Notes: a model not told the origin generated them from the sequence alone. A stretch of DNA of 64,000 nucleotides from Pokkaliibacter plantistimulans (GCF_003194385.1 NZ_LAPT01000062.1:26294-90293); one strand, 5' to 3'; positions 9,474 to 19,130 are shown, numbered from the stretch's first letter. Translations and numbers: made by a program.

Positions 9474-9500
9474 GAAGGAGGTACAATGGGACCCTCCTTC
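9474..9500. terminator. Hairpin after terC
   Basis: GAAGGAGG and CCTCCTTC pair perfectly around an 11-base loop between terC and a convergent gene. No clear T tract follows on either strand. Confidence 0.55.
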
Positions 9501-9530
9501 CCACTCTCGCGCCATCTGTGGTTGGTGACG

Positions 9531-10199
9531 TCATAACCCACCGGCCAGGACAATACCGGTCACCAGTAAGGCAAAAGCCGACAATCCCCAGGCTGACCAG
9601 CACACAAAACGGGTCCATTGTGACCTGGCCTTTGACGCAGCATAGTCAGCCGTAGCATCCCAGTACACCAACAGATCGACCTCGTCTTCAGCCGATATCA
9701 TGACAGCTTCTGCCTGTTCTGCTCGTGGCTGATCGGCATTGTTGAACGCCTGTCGATGAAATGCGGCAGCAGATCTTGCCTGCTGAGCTATCGCAGGCTG
9801 CTGCAGTTGCTCAGCTAATGCAGCAAGCTTGTCATTCGCCTGAATAAGGAAGTGATGCAGCAAGGTGGCATAGGTTAAATCAGAGTGGTAGTGACCTTGC
9901 TTGAAGAAGTCACTGGCAGCGTTATCCGCAATAATCTGGGCGGTCTGCAGCGCCTCCTGCACGTTGCCAGCCCGTGTGAGTGCCAGCGGATATTCAAATA
10001 ACACCGCAGGGCTGTAGTTGGTGCTGGACAGCTTAATAAGCTCAAACGCTCGGGCAGCGCTCTCAATCGCCTTGCTGAAGTTGCCAGCCATTTTCAACTC
10101 TGCTGCACAGATACGATGTACGGCAATCTCACGATCTATGGCACTTCGTCCACTCAGAGGTGTAGCCAGAGCGTATTTTCTGGATCTGCTTGATGTCAT
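9531..10199 (-). CDS. Hypothetical protein with a helical-repeat-like body and one C-terminal membrane helix
   Basis: I do not recognise a family. The 222 aa are rich in Ala, Gln and Leu and look helical. Stretches such as AGNFSKAIESAARAFEL and AGNVQEALQTAQIIADN resemble tetratricopeptide repeats. A single membrane helix (WGLSAFALLVTGIVLAGG) closes the protein, so it may be tail-anchored with a cytoplasmic helical domain. The start is uncertain: a GTG at 10235 would add 12 residues, and a GGAGG lies between the two candidates. It converges on terC and has no operon partner. Confidence 0.65.
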   Translation of the reverse strand: MTSSRSRKYALATPLSGRSAIDREIAVHRICAAELKMAGNFSKAIESAARAFELIKLSSTNYSPAVLFEYPLALTRAGNVQEALQTAQIIADNAASDFFKQGHYHSDLTYATLLHHFLIQANDKLAALAEQLQQPAIAQQARSAAAFHRQAFNNADQPRAEQAEAVMISAEDEVDLLVYWDATADYAASKARSQWTRFVCWSAWGLSAFALLVTGIVLAGGL

Positions 10200-10490
10200 T
10201 TCGGCAAGGCACACTGCGACCTCCACACACTCCACTCATGCATACCAATATCGAACTGGAACGACACTCCTGGCACATCAGGGAAGAACGCTTCCCTATC
10301 CAGAGACAACAGCGCCAAAGAGTATAGTCACCGTTTCACAATCCACCCAGCCAGTCGCCATAGTTCTTTTGCAGTATTGTTAAGGTTGTCAAAAATATTT
10401 ATGACAGCAGAACCGACGCGGTAAGTTGCAGCTTCGTACAGGCAACCTTATAGAAGTGCATCCCCACGACCCGAGTAAGGGCTGGTAGTC

Positions 10491-10766
10491 ATGAGTGTTT
10501 ATGTAGACAGTGCCAATATTCCCTTTCGCAATACGCTGATGTGCCATATGGTCGCTGACTCTGAAGAGGAGCTGCATGCCATGGCCACGTCATTGGGAGT
10601 GGAGCGACGCTGGCACCAGAAGCCAGGGACTCACCACAGCCACTACGATATTCCCATCGCAAAGAAGGCAGTGGCATTACGTTTGGGAGCCATCGAAGTC
10701 AGCCGCCGGCAGCTGGCTATTTTCTTGCGCCAGCGCCGCAAGGCACTCCCGCTGGACGCTACCTAG
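10491..10766 (+). CDS. DUF4031 domain protein
   Basis: Small protein (91 aa) that fits the DUF4031 family, whose function is unknown. Matching segments are MSVYVDSANIPF at the start, MCHMVADSEEELHAMA, a Trp-His pair in RRWHQ, and the HYDIP-AKKAVAL region. The family is usually a short stand-alone protein with conserved His and Asp residues, hinting at metal or nucleotide binding, but that is not established. The ATG follows an AAGGG at suitable distance. The next downstream gene is a tiny membrane protein. Confidence 0.75.
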   Translation: MSVYVDSANIPFRNTLMCHMVADSEEELHAMATSLGVERRWHQKPGTHHSHYDIPIAKKAVALRLGAIEVSRRQLAIFLRQRRKALPLDAT

Positions 10767-10944
10767 AGAGGGGAAAGGCTGGTTCGCGGCAACCTGTCGT
10801 CACTCCATATCAAACTGAGCACACCTCATGCGACCTATGTCGCAATTGCATACAATCTACAAATTCGACTACTCTGCTCCTGACCCAGCTGTTCGGGCAC
10901 ATTTCGCTCCGGCCTGCCCGGATGCCATTATCGAAGGAGTTGCC

Positions 10945-11085
10945 ATGCGTATAGGAAATACACTGCCGGCTTTTACGGCAGAAGAGGCACAGCATGAACA
11001 GGCGATTGCCAATAAATTATTGTTTTTGCTTGTTTTGGTCACGGTCTGTGTAGGTAGTCTCCTGGCCATAGCCGTCAGTGTGTAA
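10945..11085 (+). CDS. Small single-pass membrane protein (46 aa)
   Basis: A short gene with a very good ribosome binding site (GAAGGAG, five bases before the ATG). The product starts with a polar part (MRIGNTLPAFTAEEAQ), followed by one hydrophobic helix (LLFLLVLVTVCVGSLLAIAV). It ends 14 bases before a clear intrinsic terminator, which supports it as a real transcription unit. The frame is open for 39 more codons upstream, but only this start has a strong Shine-Dalgarno. No family recognised. Confidence 0.6.
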   Translation: MRIGNTLPAFTAEEAQHEQAIANKLLFLLVLVTVCVGSLLAIAVSV

Positions 11086-11099
11086 GCAGAGACCAACAA

Positions 11100-11122
11100 A
11101 AAACCCTCCTTGTGAGGGTTTT
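11100..11122 (+). terminator. Intrinsic terminator of the 46-aa gene
   Basis: AAAACCCTC and GAGGGTTTT pair around a five-base loop and run into a T-rich stretch, just after the small membrane protein gene. Confidence 0.85.
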
Positions 11123-11265
11123 ATCGTTTAAGGCAGCAACATAAATAAGAGAATCAAGCCCCGAGTGACAATAAACAGAAGCTAACTCACCCTTCGCAAT
11201 TGCAAAGAAAAATGGTGGAAAGGTTTTAACTCAGATTTGGGAATTGCGGAAAAAATCAGAGGGGG

Positions 11266-11291
11266 AAAAAAGAAAGCCTACCAAGGTAGGC
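11266..11291 (-). terminator. Terminator of the uvrC-pgsA-tRNA operon
   Basis: GCCTACC and GGTAGGC form a perfect stem with a two-base spacer. Read leftward it is followed by TTTCTTTTTT, an ideal terminator for the tRNA-Leu end of the leftward operon. Confidence 0.85.
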
Positions 11292-11403
11292 AAACAAATA
11301 CTGAGGGAACTGGTTCACTCTCGCGCCGATCAAAAACCAATAAAAACAATAACTTATCGGCATCAAAACGAGAGATATAGAAGAGCGTATCGATGATGAG
11401 ATA

Positions 11404-11490
11404 TGGTGCCTGGAACCGGAATCGAACCGGTACGACCTAAAGGTCGAGAGATTTTAAGTCTCTTGTGTCTACCTATTTCACCATCCAGGC
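11404..11490 (-). tRNA. leuZ: tRNA-Leu (anticodon TAA)
   Basis: An 87-base class II tRNA. The acceptor arms GCCTGGA and TCCAGGC pair and the CCA end is encoded. The anticodon stem AGAGA/TCTCT encloses CTTAAAA (anticodon TAA). The long variable arm (CGACCT-TTAGGTCG) and GGTTCGATTCC T-arm are present. Third tRNA in the Gly-Cys-Leu series, the same order as glyW-cysT-leuZ behind uvrC-pgsA in E. coli. Confidence 0.97.
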
Positions 11491-11551
11491 AAGGATGCTT
11501 GCATATCATACGCAATGTTATGCGCTACAAGCTTTACCATCGATGAAGAAG

Positions 11552-11625
11552 TGGAGGCTGGAGTCGGAATCGAACCGGCGTTCACGGAGTTGCAGTCCGC
11601 TGCATGACCACTCTGCCATCCAGCC
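11552..11625 (-). tRNA. cysT: tRNA-Cys (anticodon GCA)
   Basis: A 74-base tRNA with acceptor arm GGCTGGA/TCCAGCC, an encoded CCA end, anticodon stem GCGGA/TCCGT around CTGCAAC (anticodon GCA), and GGTTCGATTCC T-arm. Second of three tRNAs in the operon. Confidence 0.97.
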
Positions 11626-11681
11626 CCGGATAGCATGACCAATTTCTTGGCCTATTCCTGAAGATCAACTTCGTTAGAAGT

Positions 11682-11757
<76 letters not shown>

Positions 11758-11908
11758 ATGAAGCAGTTTGTTGCGCTTCGGGGGCGTATTATAGAGATCT
11801 GCCCTTCGCTGTCAACACTCATTTCTCAGAAAATTTTCTTGTGTGATAACAACTTACCGAAGCCAGACCCAAGCCTGTGCGATCAGCATCACACAGGGAG
11901 CACTCGTT

Positions 11909-12463
11909 TTAAGCCTTACCCATCAGCATTGGCCAGGCAGCCTTCACATAGATCAGCATCGACCACAGGGTAAGCAGTGTTGCTATATATAACCCGGCAA
12001 TACCTACCCAGCTTTCCCACGACCCTGGCAAAAATGCCAGCAGCACAATGAGCGCCCCCATTTGTGCCGTCGTCTTGATCTTCCCAATAAAAGACACCGC
12101 CACACTGGCACGTTTGCCCAACTCCGCCATCCATTCTCGCAAGGCCGAGATAAGAATTTCCCGGCCGATAATGACGCAGGCAGGAAGCGTCACCCAGGGG
12201 GTGGCGTAGGACTCCACCAGCATTACCAGAATGACGGCGACCATCAGCTTGTCCGCTACAGGGTCAAGGAAGGCGCCAAAGGGGGTTGCCTGATTCCACT
12301 TACGGGCAAGGTAGCCATCAAACCAGTCAGTGGCCCCAGCCAGCATGAAGATCAAGGCGCTGACCCACGGAGCCCAGCTGAATGGCAAATAGAACACGAC
12401 AACAATCACCGGGATCAGAACAACCCGAAATGCCGTCAGTAAATTGGGCAGATTAAGAATCAT
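11909..12463 (-). CDS. pgsA: CDP-diacylglycerol-glycerol-3-phosphate 3-phosphatidyltransferase
   Basis: Inner-membrane enzyme that makes phosphatidylglycerophosphate, the first committed step to phosphatidylglycerol and cardiolipin. The 184 aa begin [14 protein letters not shown], as in known PgsA. The CDP-alcohol phosphatidyltransferase motif is complete: DWFDGYLAR, eight residues, then [10 protein letters not shown], giving the D-G-AR-G-D-D pattern. Several membrane helices follow. The ATG overlaps the end of uvrC by 11 bases, implying translational coupling. Longer open frame upstream is only the uvrC region in another frame. Confidence 0.95.
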   Translation of the reverse strand: MILNLPNLLTAFRVVLIPVIVVVFYLPFSWAPWVSALIFMLAGATDWFDGYLARKWNQATPFGAFLDPVADKLMVAVILVMLVESYATPWVTLPACVIIGREILISALREWMAELGKRASVAVSFIGKIKTTAQMGALIVLLAFLPGSWESWVGIAGLYIATLLTLWSMLIYVKAAWPMLMGKA

Positions 12464-14372
12464 GCTGCGTTTCAACCCCTCCCGGGTGCAGGTGATCGTA
12501 GATATCCTGGGCCAGCTGCTGACTGATCCCATCCACTTTGCATAGTTCTGCAATACTGGCGTGACGCACCCCTTGGATGCCGCCAAAATGTCGGTATAGC
12601 GCTTGCCGCCGCTTTGGCCCCACCCCGGCAATATCTTCCAGCGTGGACACGCGTCTGGCCTTATCGCGTCGAGCACGATGCCCAGTGATGGCAAAACGGT
12701 GAGCTTCGTCGCGAATCTGCTGGATCAGGTGCAACGCCGGTGATGCGCGATCCAGTACCAGCGGCGCATTCTCCCCCTCCAGCCACAAGGTTTCCAGCCC
12801 CGGTTTACGAGTTGGCCCCTTGGCTACCCCCAGCAGTTGCATGGATTCAATGCCCAGCTCAGCCAGCACCTCACGTGCCTGGGTCATTTGTCCTTTGCCA
12901 CCATCGACCAGCAACACATCCGGCAATCGCTCACCTTCCTTCGTTAGGCGCCCATAGCGACGACTCAGTGCCTGGTGCATGGCTGCATAGTCATCACCGG
13001 CCTCGACACCTTCAATGTTGAAACGTCGATAGGCACTTTTAGCTGCCCCCTGGGGATTAAACACCACGCAGGATGCGACCGTTGCTTCGCCAAAACTGTG
13101 GCTGATATCAAAACACTCCACCCGCTGTGGCAACTCATCCAGCCCCATGGCCTCCTGCAACGCGACAAAGCGCTGCAGCATATTGTCTTTGCCAGCCAGA
13201 TAAGCGGCGAGGTTCTCCTGCGCATTGGTCAGTGCCAGCTTCAACCATTGCGTTTTGTCACCACGCTGCGGGCAACTCAGAGAAATACGCCGCCCCACTT
13301 GCTCCTGCAATGCATCAGCAATGACATCAGCGTCTTCAGGCAAATGGCTGAGCAGCACTTCACGAGGGTATTCCCGGCCCGAGGTACTGAGATAGAACTG
13401 CGGCAGGAAAGCAGACAGCAACTCCGGCTCACTGGCCTCTACGCTCAACTGCGGGTAGTAGGTACGCGAGCCCAGTATGCGCCCCTGCCTGACGTAAAGC
13501 ACATGTACACAGCCACCGCCCGGGCGCACATCGGCCGCAAACACATCGGCATCACCGGTCTGGCCATCAACGTATTGCTGTTCCTGCACTTTCTGCAGGC
13601 TGATGATCTGATCGCGATAGCTGGCAGCCTGCTCGAAAGCCAATGACGCCGAGGCCTTTTCCATATCCTGCTGCAGCTCTTCCATCAAAGTGCGGTTGCG
13701 CCCTTCAAGGAACATGACGGCATGCTGCAGATCACGGCCGTAGTCTTCAGTACTGATGTATTCCACACAGGGCGCAGTACAGCGTTTGATCTGATACTGC
13801 AGACAAGGACGTGAGCGGTTGTTGAACACCGAATCTTCACAGGTACGCAGCCTGAACACCTTCTGCATCAACTGCAGGCTGTCGCGTACGGCACTGCTGC
13901 TGGGAAAGGGGCCGAAATAGCGCCCTTTCCGCCGCTGCGGTCCGCGGTGAAAGCGAATAGCCGGATAATCTTCCACCGTCGACAGGTAGATATACGGATA
14001 GGACTTATCATCACGCAGCAGGATGTTGTACTGCGGTCGATACTTCTTGATGAGATTCTGTTCGAGTAACAGCGCTTCCGTTTCACTGTTGGTTACGGTG
14101 AACTGCACACGGGCAATACGCTTGACCAGCGATTGTGTCTTCGGCGACAGGCCAGTGTTACGAAAATAGCTGCTGACCCTGGACTTCAGATCTGCCGCCT
14201 TGCCCACGTAGAGGATCTGATCAGCCTGATCGAGCATCTGATAGACGCCGGGCTTGCGGGGCATATTGGCCAGCAGTGACGTTACATCCAGGCGCTGTGG
14301 TGCCTGATCCAGTGACATGGGTTCAGTCACGTTGTCGGGGAGGTCAGATGGGAGTGAATGATTTACCGTCAT
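12453..14372 (-). CDS. uvrC: Excinuclease ABC subunit C
   Basis: UvrC makes both incisions around DNA lesions during nucleotide excision repair, working with UvrAB. The 639 aa show, in order, the GIY-YIG nuclease domain (GVYQML ... ILYVGKA, about 42-58), the Cys-rich [15 protein letters not shown] region, a UVR helical hairpin ([15 protein letters not shown]) for UvrB contact, the RNase H-like second nuclease ([24 protein letters not shown]) and two C-terminal helix-hairpin-helix motifs ([18 protein letters not shown]). A second Met at residue 19 is an alternative start. First gene of the uvrC-pgsA-tRNA operon; the gacA/uvrY gene usually found before uvrC is absent. Confidence 0.97.
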   Translation of the reverse strand: MTVNHSLPSDLPDNVTEPMSLDQAPQRLDVTSLLANMPRKPGVYQMLDQADQILYVGKAADLKSRVSSYFRNTGLSPKTQSLVKRIARVQFTVTNSETEALLLEQNLIKKYRPQYNILLRDDKSYPYIYLSTVEDYPAIRFHRGPQRRKGRYFGPFPSSSAVRDSLQLMQKVFRLRTCEDSVFNNRSRPCLQYQIKRCTAPCVEYISTEDYGRDLQHAVMFLEGRNRTLMEELQQDMEKASASLAFEQAASYRDQIISLQKVQEQQYVDGQTGDADVFAADVRPGGGCVHVLYVRQGRILGSRTYYPQLSVEASEPELLSAFLPQFYLSTSGREYPREVLLSHLPEDADVIADALQEQVGRRISLSCPQRGDKTQWLKLALTNAQENLAAYLAGKDNMLQRFVALQEAMGLDELPQRVECFDISHSFGEATVASCVVFNPQGAAKSAYRRFNIEGVEAGDDYAAMHQALSRRYGRLTKEGERLPDVLLVDGGKGQMTQAREVLAELGIESMQLLGVAKGPTRKPGLETLWLEGENAPLVLDRASPALHLIQQIRDEAHRFAITGHRARRDKARRVSTLEDIAGVGPKRRQALYRHFGGIQGVRHASIAELCKVDGISQQLAQDIYDHLHPGGVETQHDS

Positions 14373-14434
14373 ACTTCTTTACATCCAGCCACGGCCCTGA
14401 GCGTACGCACCGCAGCAGTGTGAGCATTGAGTCA

Positions 14435-14695
14435 TCAGGTACCGCCGACTAACGAGGCCGGACTATAGCTTCGTTTGCGCTGCATAAATTCTTCCGCTGC
14501 TTCGGCAAATAACGAAGAGAGGGTGGCACGTGACCAGTCAGAGATCCCCGCCCCCTCGGACAACGAGACTTCGAGGTACACGCTGATCTCTGCGTAGTAA
14601 AACAGCAGGCTTTCATAACTGCGGGCGCGCTTTAGATTCTGCAAGGAGATACTGGCGCCATTCACAAGGATCTGATTGATATCTGTTTCTGACAT
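14435..14695 (-). CDS. Hypothetical small protein upstream of uvrC
   Basis: Short, mostly helical protein (86 aa from MSETDINQIL) that I cannot assign. It contains a segment rich in aromatic residues (SYESLLFYYAEISVYLEV) and a basic, Ser-rich C-terminus (MQRKRSYSPASLVGG). No membrane helix or signal peptide is seen. The start has no clear Shine-Dalgarno, and a GTG at 14764 would extend it to 109 aa. It sits 62 bases before uvrC on the same strand, in the place where gacA lies in many gammaproteobacteria, and could be co-transcribed with uvrC. Confidence 0.5.
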   Translation of the reverse strand: MSETDINQILVNGASISLQNLKRARSYESLLFYYAEISVYLEVSLSEGAGISDWSRATLSSLFAEAAEEFMQRKRSYSPASLVGGT

Positions 14696-14872
14696 GCCAC
14701 TGGCCAAATGGGACACGCTGTGTCTAAGATGAATGCACGAAGACTTTAACAGATTTCCTCTCACTTCACTCGTGCAACGCTTTGTGCCTGTATCAGTGCA
14801 GACCAGGGTTAAAGTTGTAAAGGGCTACGGAACGCCGTCACAAAGAAGTAACAAGGCTACTGGATTCCGTTT

Positions 14873-15676
14873 ATGGTTCATGAACTCGATTTTTCTCAGC
14901 TGGCAATACTGCTGATTGAGCCCTCCGCCTTGCAACGCAAGCTTATCTGCGACGCCCTGCACAAGGCAGGATGCAATGATATTGAGTCGGTAGCGGACCT
15001 CCCCGAAGCGCTGCAGCACATTGAACGCTATCCTCCTGATCTGGTGATTAGCGCACTCTATCTACCTTCAGGCACAGGCACAGAGCTGATTACCAAGATC
15101 AAGATGCTACCTGGCACAGATGATGTGGCATTCATGCTGATATCCAGCGAGCAGAAAGTCGAGCATCTTGATCCCATTCGGCAGGCAGGTGCCATTGCCA
15201 TCCTGCCCAAGCCATTCACCATCGATGCGTTACGCAAAGCGCTTCAGGCCACCCTCGACTTCTTCAGCGCAGATGAATTGCTATTTAGCCATTACGATGT
15301 GGCAGAGCTGCACGTTATGGTGGTAGATGACAGCACGCTGTCGCGCAATCATATCGCTCGCCTGCTGCACAATATGGGGATCAAGCACGTCCACGAAGCG
15401 GGTAACGGGGCAGAGGCCCTGGCACTACTGAGCGAAGTGCCTGCCGACATGGTCGTGACAGATTACAACATGCCTGAAATGGATGGTGCCGAGCTGATCA
15501 GCGGTATGCGTGAAGATCCGCAACTGAGCCACATTCCGGTATTGATGGTTACGTCTGAACAGAGCCAGTCGCGCCTGAGCGCCATTCGTCAGGCAGGCGT
15601 GGACGCCATCTGTGACAAACCCTTTGACGTCAATGAGATGCGTCGTCTACTGCACTTAATGCTGGATGATGACTGA
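14873..15676 (+). CDS. Tandem receiver-domain protein (degenerate REC + intact REC)
   Basis: Protein of 267 aa made of two CheY-like receivers and no output domain. The first (about 10-130) keeps an LLIEPSA start and the Lys of LPKPF (113), but the phosphoacceptor Asp is replaced by Ser60 in LVISALYLP. The second (about 147-265) has all key residues: VVDD (151-153), Asp197 in VVTDYNMPEMDG, and the Lys of CDKPF. So only the second can be phosphorylated by the usual route. Such proteins can act as phosphate sinks or chemotaxis-like adaptors. It overlaps the following DUF1853 gene by 11 bases, which suggests an operon. Confidence 0.88.
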   Translation: MVHELDFSQLAILLIEPSALQRKLICDALHKAGCNDIESVADLPEALQHIERYPPDLVISALYLPSGTGTELITKIKMLPGTDDVAFMLISSEQKVEHLDPIRQAGAIAILPKPFTIDALRKALQATLDFFSADELLFSHYDVAELHVMVVDDSTLSRNHIARLLHNMGIKHVHEAGNGAEALALLSEVPADMVVTDYNMPEMDGAELISGMREDPQLSHIPVLMVTSEQSQSRLSAIRQAGVDAICDKPFDVNEMRRLLHLMLDDD

Positions 15677-16565
15677 ACAGCCTCCCTCCCTGACCGATAC
15701 TCACCATCCAACCATGCCGGGCAGAATGGCAGACCTGAAGTGGCTGCTGGACTGCCCGTCGCTGATGACAAGCCCCCACTGCTCAACCCTCTCTGAATGG
15801 CTCCCTGCCTACACACCGCCCTCACTACCGGCGTCACTCGCTCCGGCCAGACTCGGGCTCTACGCAGAGCAGCTTTTACATCATTATCTCGCCCACCATC
15901 CGGATATTGAGCGTTTGCTCCACCCCCTGACGCTGAGGTATGAACGACGTACGCTGGGTGAGCTGGATTTTGTACTGCTTCGCAGGGATGGTTTGTGCCT
16001 TCACATTGAGTTGGCGGTGAAATGGTACCTGTACGTGCCCGAGCGGCAACAACAGGGTTTGGATGCCTATGTAGGCCCCGCTCAGCACGATACCTTACAA
16101 CGTAAGTGGCGCCATCTTTTAGGGAAACAGCTTCCTGTCGCACACAGTCCTTTGGCTACCACACTGCTGAAAGAACGGGGCTTCCCCCCCATCAACCGCT
16201 CCATTGCCATTGTACCTGGCCTGTTGTTTTATCCATCGGATGAAAATCACTCGCCCCGGAACATCGATGATGAGATCAATCAACACCATCGTCGGGGCTG
16301 GTGGGTGGCAGAGAATGATCTGGATACGCTAGCAAGCCAACAACAGCGATATCAGGTGTTAAGCCATGCAATGTGGATGGCGGGAGCGTCTCCCGGCGCA
16401 GAGGTACTGCTTGATATAGAGCAGCTGCAGAAGCGATGTGCCGATTTATCGCGACCAGTCCAGATCGTTTGCTTCAGCCAGGTAGAACAAGGCTGGCAGG
16501 AGCAAAGCCGAGGTTTTATTGTGCCTCGGCTCTGGCGACAACGAGCCTGTGCACAGGCACTCTGA
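15666..16565 (+). CDS. DUF1853 family protein
   Basis: Protein of 299 aa matching the DUF1853 family, of unknown function. The diagnostic part is LGLYAEQLLHHYL (about 64-76), then GELDFVLLRRDG and HIELAVKWYL; the spaced E, D and E-x-K residues resemble a PD-(D/E)XK nuclease core, so a nuclease fold is a reasonable inference but not shown. No signal peptide or membrane helix. The start overlaps the end of the receiver gene. Its C-terminal codons include an 8-bp inverted repeat (16506-16531), perhaps a terminator against the convergent dehydrogenase gene. Confidence 0.8.
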   Translation: MMTEQPPSLTDTHHPTMPGRMADLKWLLDCPSLMTSPHCSTLSEWLPAYTPPSLPASLAPARLGLYAEQLLHHYLAHHPDIERLLHPLTLRYERRTLGELDFVLLRRDGLCLHIELAVKWYLYVPERQQQGLDAYVGPAQHDTLQRKWRHLLGKQLPVAHSPLATTLLKERGFPPINRSIAIVPGLLFYPSDENHSPRNIDDEINQHHRRGWWVAENDLDTLASQQQRYQVLSHAMWMAGASPGAEVLLDIEQLQKRCADLSRPVQIVCFSQVEQGWQEQSRGFIVPRLWRQRACAQAL

Positions 16566-17441
16566 TCAACGCTGTTTGAACGCATCCAGCCGTTTGATCA
16601 GGCTGGATGTATCCCAGCGCCCACCACCCAGGCTCTGTACTTCCGCATAGAACTGATCCACCAACGCGGTCAGCGGCAGATGAGCCCCCTGTTTGCGCGC
16701 CTCATTGAGTGCAATGGAAAGATCCTTGCGCATCCAGTCAACAGCAAAGCCATAATCGAATTTATCTTCCAGCATGGTCTTGGAGCGATTTTCCATCTGC
16801 CACGACTGAGCCGCACCCTTGCTGATGACCTCAACCACAGCCTCAGCATCCAGACCTACCGTCTTGGCAAAATGCAAACCTTCCGATAGTCCCTGAACAA
16901 TACCGGCGATGCAGATCTGGTTGACCATTTTGGCTAGCTGTCCGGCACCGACCGCTCCTATCAGGCGGGCCTGGCGGGCAAAACAGCGAATCACAGGTTC
17001 TGCCCTGTCAAATACCTCCTGATCACCACCCACCATCACCGTCAGTACACCATTCTCTGCCCCTGCCTGACCACCAGATACAGGAGCATCGAGAAAATGA
17101 CTGCCTTGTTGCTGAGCTGCCTGATACAACTCACGAGCAACCTCAGCCGAGGCGGTTGTGTGATCAACCAGAATGGCACCTGCCTTTAAACCTTTAAGTG
17201 CCCCCTGCTCGCCCAGAATGACTTCACGCAGGTCGTTATCATTGCCCACACAACAGAACACTATCTCTGCGCCTTCAGCGGCAGCAGCGGGGGTTATGCC
17301 CAGCGTACCACCATAGGTTTCCACCCATGCCTCGGCCTTGCTTTGCGTTCTGTTGTAAACCGCAACCTGGTGACCAGCCTTCTGCAAATGCCCAGCCATG
17401 GGATAACCCATTACACCCAGCCCGATAAAAGCGACGTTCAT
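16566..17441 (-). CDS. NAD(P)-dependent beta-hydroxyacid dehydrogenase (3-hydroxyisobutyrate dehydrogenase family)
   Basis: Cytoplasmic oxidoreductase of the 3-hydroxyisobutyrate / tartronate-semialdehyde / succinic-semialdehyde reductase family. The 291 aa begin with the family motif FIGLGVMGYPMAGHL, followed by a Rossmann fold with YNRT at the cofactor-specificity site; the Arg after Asn suggests NADP(H). The substrate motif DAPVSGGQAGAENGVLTVMVGG and the catalytic Lys in GQLAKMVNQ are intact. Exact substrate cannot be read from sequence. No related pathway genes adjoin it. It abuts the DUF1853 gene tail to tail. Confidence 0.85.
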   Translation of the reverse strand: MNVAFIGLGVMGYPMAGHLQKAGHQVAVYNRTQSKAEAWVETYGGTLGITPAAAAEGAEIVFCCVGNDNDLREVILGEQGALKGLKAGAILVDHTTASAEVARELYQAAQQQGSHFLDAPVSGGQAGAENGVLTVMVGGDQEVFDRAEPVIRCFARQARLIGAVGAGQLAKMVNQICIAGIVQGLSEGLHFAKTVGLDAEAVVEVISKGAAQSWQMENRSKTMLEDKFDYGFAVDWMRKDLSIALNEARKQGAHLPLTALVDQFYAEVQSLGGGRWDTSSLIKRLDAFKQR

Positions 17442-17614
17442 CGTTATGCTTACTCCCTAGGATTAATTACAGATGGGGAAGAGTTCAGCCAACCTGCCCG
17501 CACTCAACCGAGCAGATGAAGATACAGCCTACAATTTGAATGAGGACTTATGTATCACATATCCTATTGCCCACTTCAAATTTACTTCTGCCCCACGTTA
17601 GAGGTCTTAGCTTG

Positions 17615-18136
17615 ATGTCCTGGCCAGTTCGTATCGCCCTGAGCATGTTCATGACTCTGCTCTCCTTGCAACCCGTCTCTGCTCTGGCAGCGGACCTGAA
17701 CGACATTACCGCCTCCGCGGTAGTCACTGAACAGGGTGAGCAGCCAGACTGGACATCACTTCAGGGCAAATGGCTGCTGATAAACTTCTGGGCCACGTGG
17801 TGCCCACCCTGTGTGCAGGAATTGCCGGCGTTAGATCATCTCTATACCGCTCTGCATAAAGATATCCCGTTCGCCGTCGTTGCCATTAATCTTGGCGACC
17901 AACCTGAACAACTATCGGCATTCTGGCAAAAGATGGCCTGGCATCCCGATATGCCAGTTATGAGTGATCCGGATAACAGCCTGTTATCCGCCCTCAGCCT
18001 GGGTGGCCTACCCAGCAGCTGGCTAGTAAATCCGCAGGGTCAGGTAGTGGAAAACATCACGGGCATCCGCCCCTGGGATGCGCCAGAGACCGTCAACAAG
18101 ATCAAGGGACTGGTAGAGGGGACAGCGACACCCTGA
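17615..18136 (+). CDS. TlpA-like periplasmic thioredoxin-fold protein
   Basis: Exported disulfide reductase of the TlpA/ResA type, expected to reduce or protect periplasmic thiols. Starting from the ATG at 17615, the first 25 residues form a signal peptide ending SALA-AD. The thioredoxin core follows: LLINFWATWCPPCVQELP with active-site Cys63 and Cys66, then VVAINLGD and the cis-Pro region GGLPSSWLVNPQGQV. Length (173 aa) suits the family. An earlier ATG at 17540 would put 25 extra residues before the signal peptide and is unlikely. Stands alone between two leftward genes. Confidence 0.87.
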   Translation: MSWPVRIALSMFMTLLSLQPVSALAADLNDITASAVVTEQGEQPDWTSLQGKWLLINFWATWCPPCVQELPALDHLYTALHKDIPFAVVAINLGDQPEQLSAFWQKMAWHPDMPVMSDPDNSLLSALSLGGLPSSWLVNPQGQVVENITGIRPWDAPETVNKIKGLVEGTATP

Positions 18137-18244
18137 AGGATACAGGGCGTCAAAACTCAGCCAGCTAGAATACTGGAGGCGAGCTGTACTGAAGCCCCTC
18201 ACAGCACTTCCTGCTGAGGCGGCACAGTTAAGGACAATGCTCTT

Positions 18245-18997
18245 TTAGCTGTTGTCAGCCGACAACGAAGCCAACAGCGCAGTGACCATCTGTGCAGAAT
18301 GCCCGGCCGCTTTGGGCAGATACTGTTCAAAGCTGATATTGGACTCCTTGCCTGCAATATCCGACAGAGAGCGGATGATCAGGAAAGGGGTACTAAACTG
18401 ATGGCATACCTGAGCAATAGCAGCGGCTTCCATCTCCACCGCCTTCATGTGCGGAAAGGTTGCCCGGGTTCTAGCCACGCGCTCTGGATCATTCATAAAA
18501 CTATCACCAGTCGCAATTTCACCTTCGACGATTTGCTGCTCAGCAGCGTTCACACTGGCGATTGCCGTTTTGGCCAGTGTCACCAGCTTGTCATCTGGCA
18601 TGAACTGAGCAGGTAAACCTGGCACCTGACCGGGCGCGTAACCGAAAATGGTGACGTCCACATCATGGTGATAGACCGCCGATGAGACAACCACATCACC
18701 CACATTCAGACTGCTGTCAAAGCCCCCGGCAGAACCGGTATTGATGACATAATCAGGGCGATGACGCTCCAGTACCAGCGTGGTTGACATGGCAGCGTTA
18801 ACTTTGCCAATCCCAGACTTGAGCAGCACCACGTCCACGCCATTCAATACTCCTGTGGAGAACTCATAACCGGCATAGGTCTGGGTATCGCGCTGCTCGA
18901 GCAGACTACGTAGCAGCTCCACCTCCTCCTCCATCGCCCCGATCACTGCGACCTTCGGGCGCGTCTGGCTCTTGATTCCGCTCAACTCGGCAGTCAT
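18245..18997 (-). CDS. mtnN: 5'-methylthioadenosine/S-adenosylhomocysteine nucleosidase
   Basis: Removes adenine from S-adenosylhomocysteine and methylthioadenosine. The 250 aa contain [14 protein letters not shown] near the start (with a catalytic Glu), [19 protein letters not shown], the GDSF segment, and the purine/ribose residues in [11 protein letters not shown] and IRSLSDIAG. The start follows a CAGGA; longer open frame upstream overlaps the divergent luxS leader and is not conserved. It is divergent from luxS with 133 bases between, so the two sequential steps SAH to S-ribosylhomocysteine to homocysteine sit side by side. Confidence 0.96.
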   Translation of the reverse strand: MTAELSGIKSQTRPKVAVIGAMEEEVELLRSLLEQRDTQTYAGYEFSTGVLNGVDVVLLKSGIGKVNAAMSTTLVLERHRPDYVINTGSAGGFDSSLNVGDVVVSSAVYHHDVDVTIFGYAPGQVPGLPAQFMPDDKLVTLAKTAIASVNAAEQQIVEGEIATGDSFMNDPERVARTRATFPHMKAVEMEAAAIAQVCHQFSTPFLIIRSLSDIAGKESNISFEQYLPKAAGHSAQMVTALLASLSADNS

Positions 18998-19130
18998 ATC
19001 ACTATCCTGAAAGAATGATGTTGGAGAAAACCCGCATCTTAGCAAATGGTGCCGACCAGCCCAATGCATCATGCAAGGCTGCTGGTATATACTGCGCCGA
19101 TCAACTTTACTAAGCCTGGATGGATTGCAT

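Larger units (their letters stand above)
11086..11403. other. Intergenic region holding two terminators
   Basis: About 318 bases between the small membrane gene and the tRNA cluster, which converge. It contains the rightward terminator at 11100-11122 and the leftward tRNA-operon terminator at 11266-11291. Otherwise it is AT-rich with no supported gene. Confidence 0.6.

Noticed and set aside
12464..12694. N-terminal extension of pgsA to 261 aa
   Set aside because: The extra 77 codons lie inside uvrC in another frame and have no similarity to PgsA.
16506..16531. AGCCGAGG/CCTCGGCT inverted repeat as a stand-alone regulatory site
   Set aside because: It lies within the last codons of the DUF1853 gene and is better seen as a possible convergent terminator stem without T tract.
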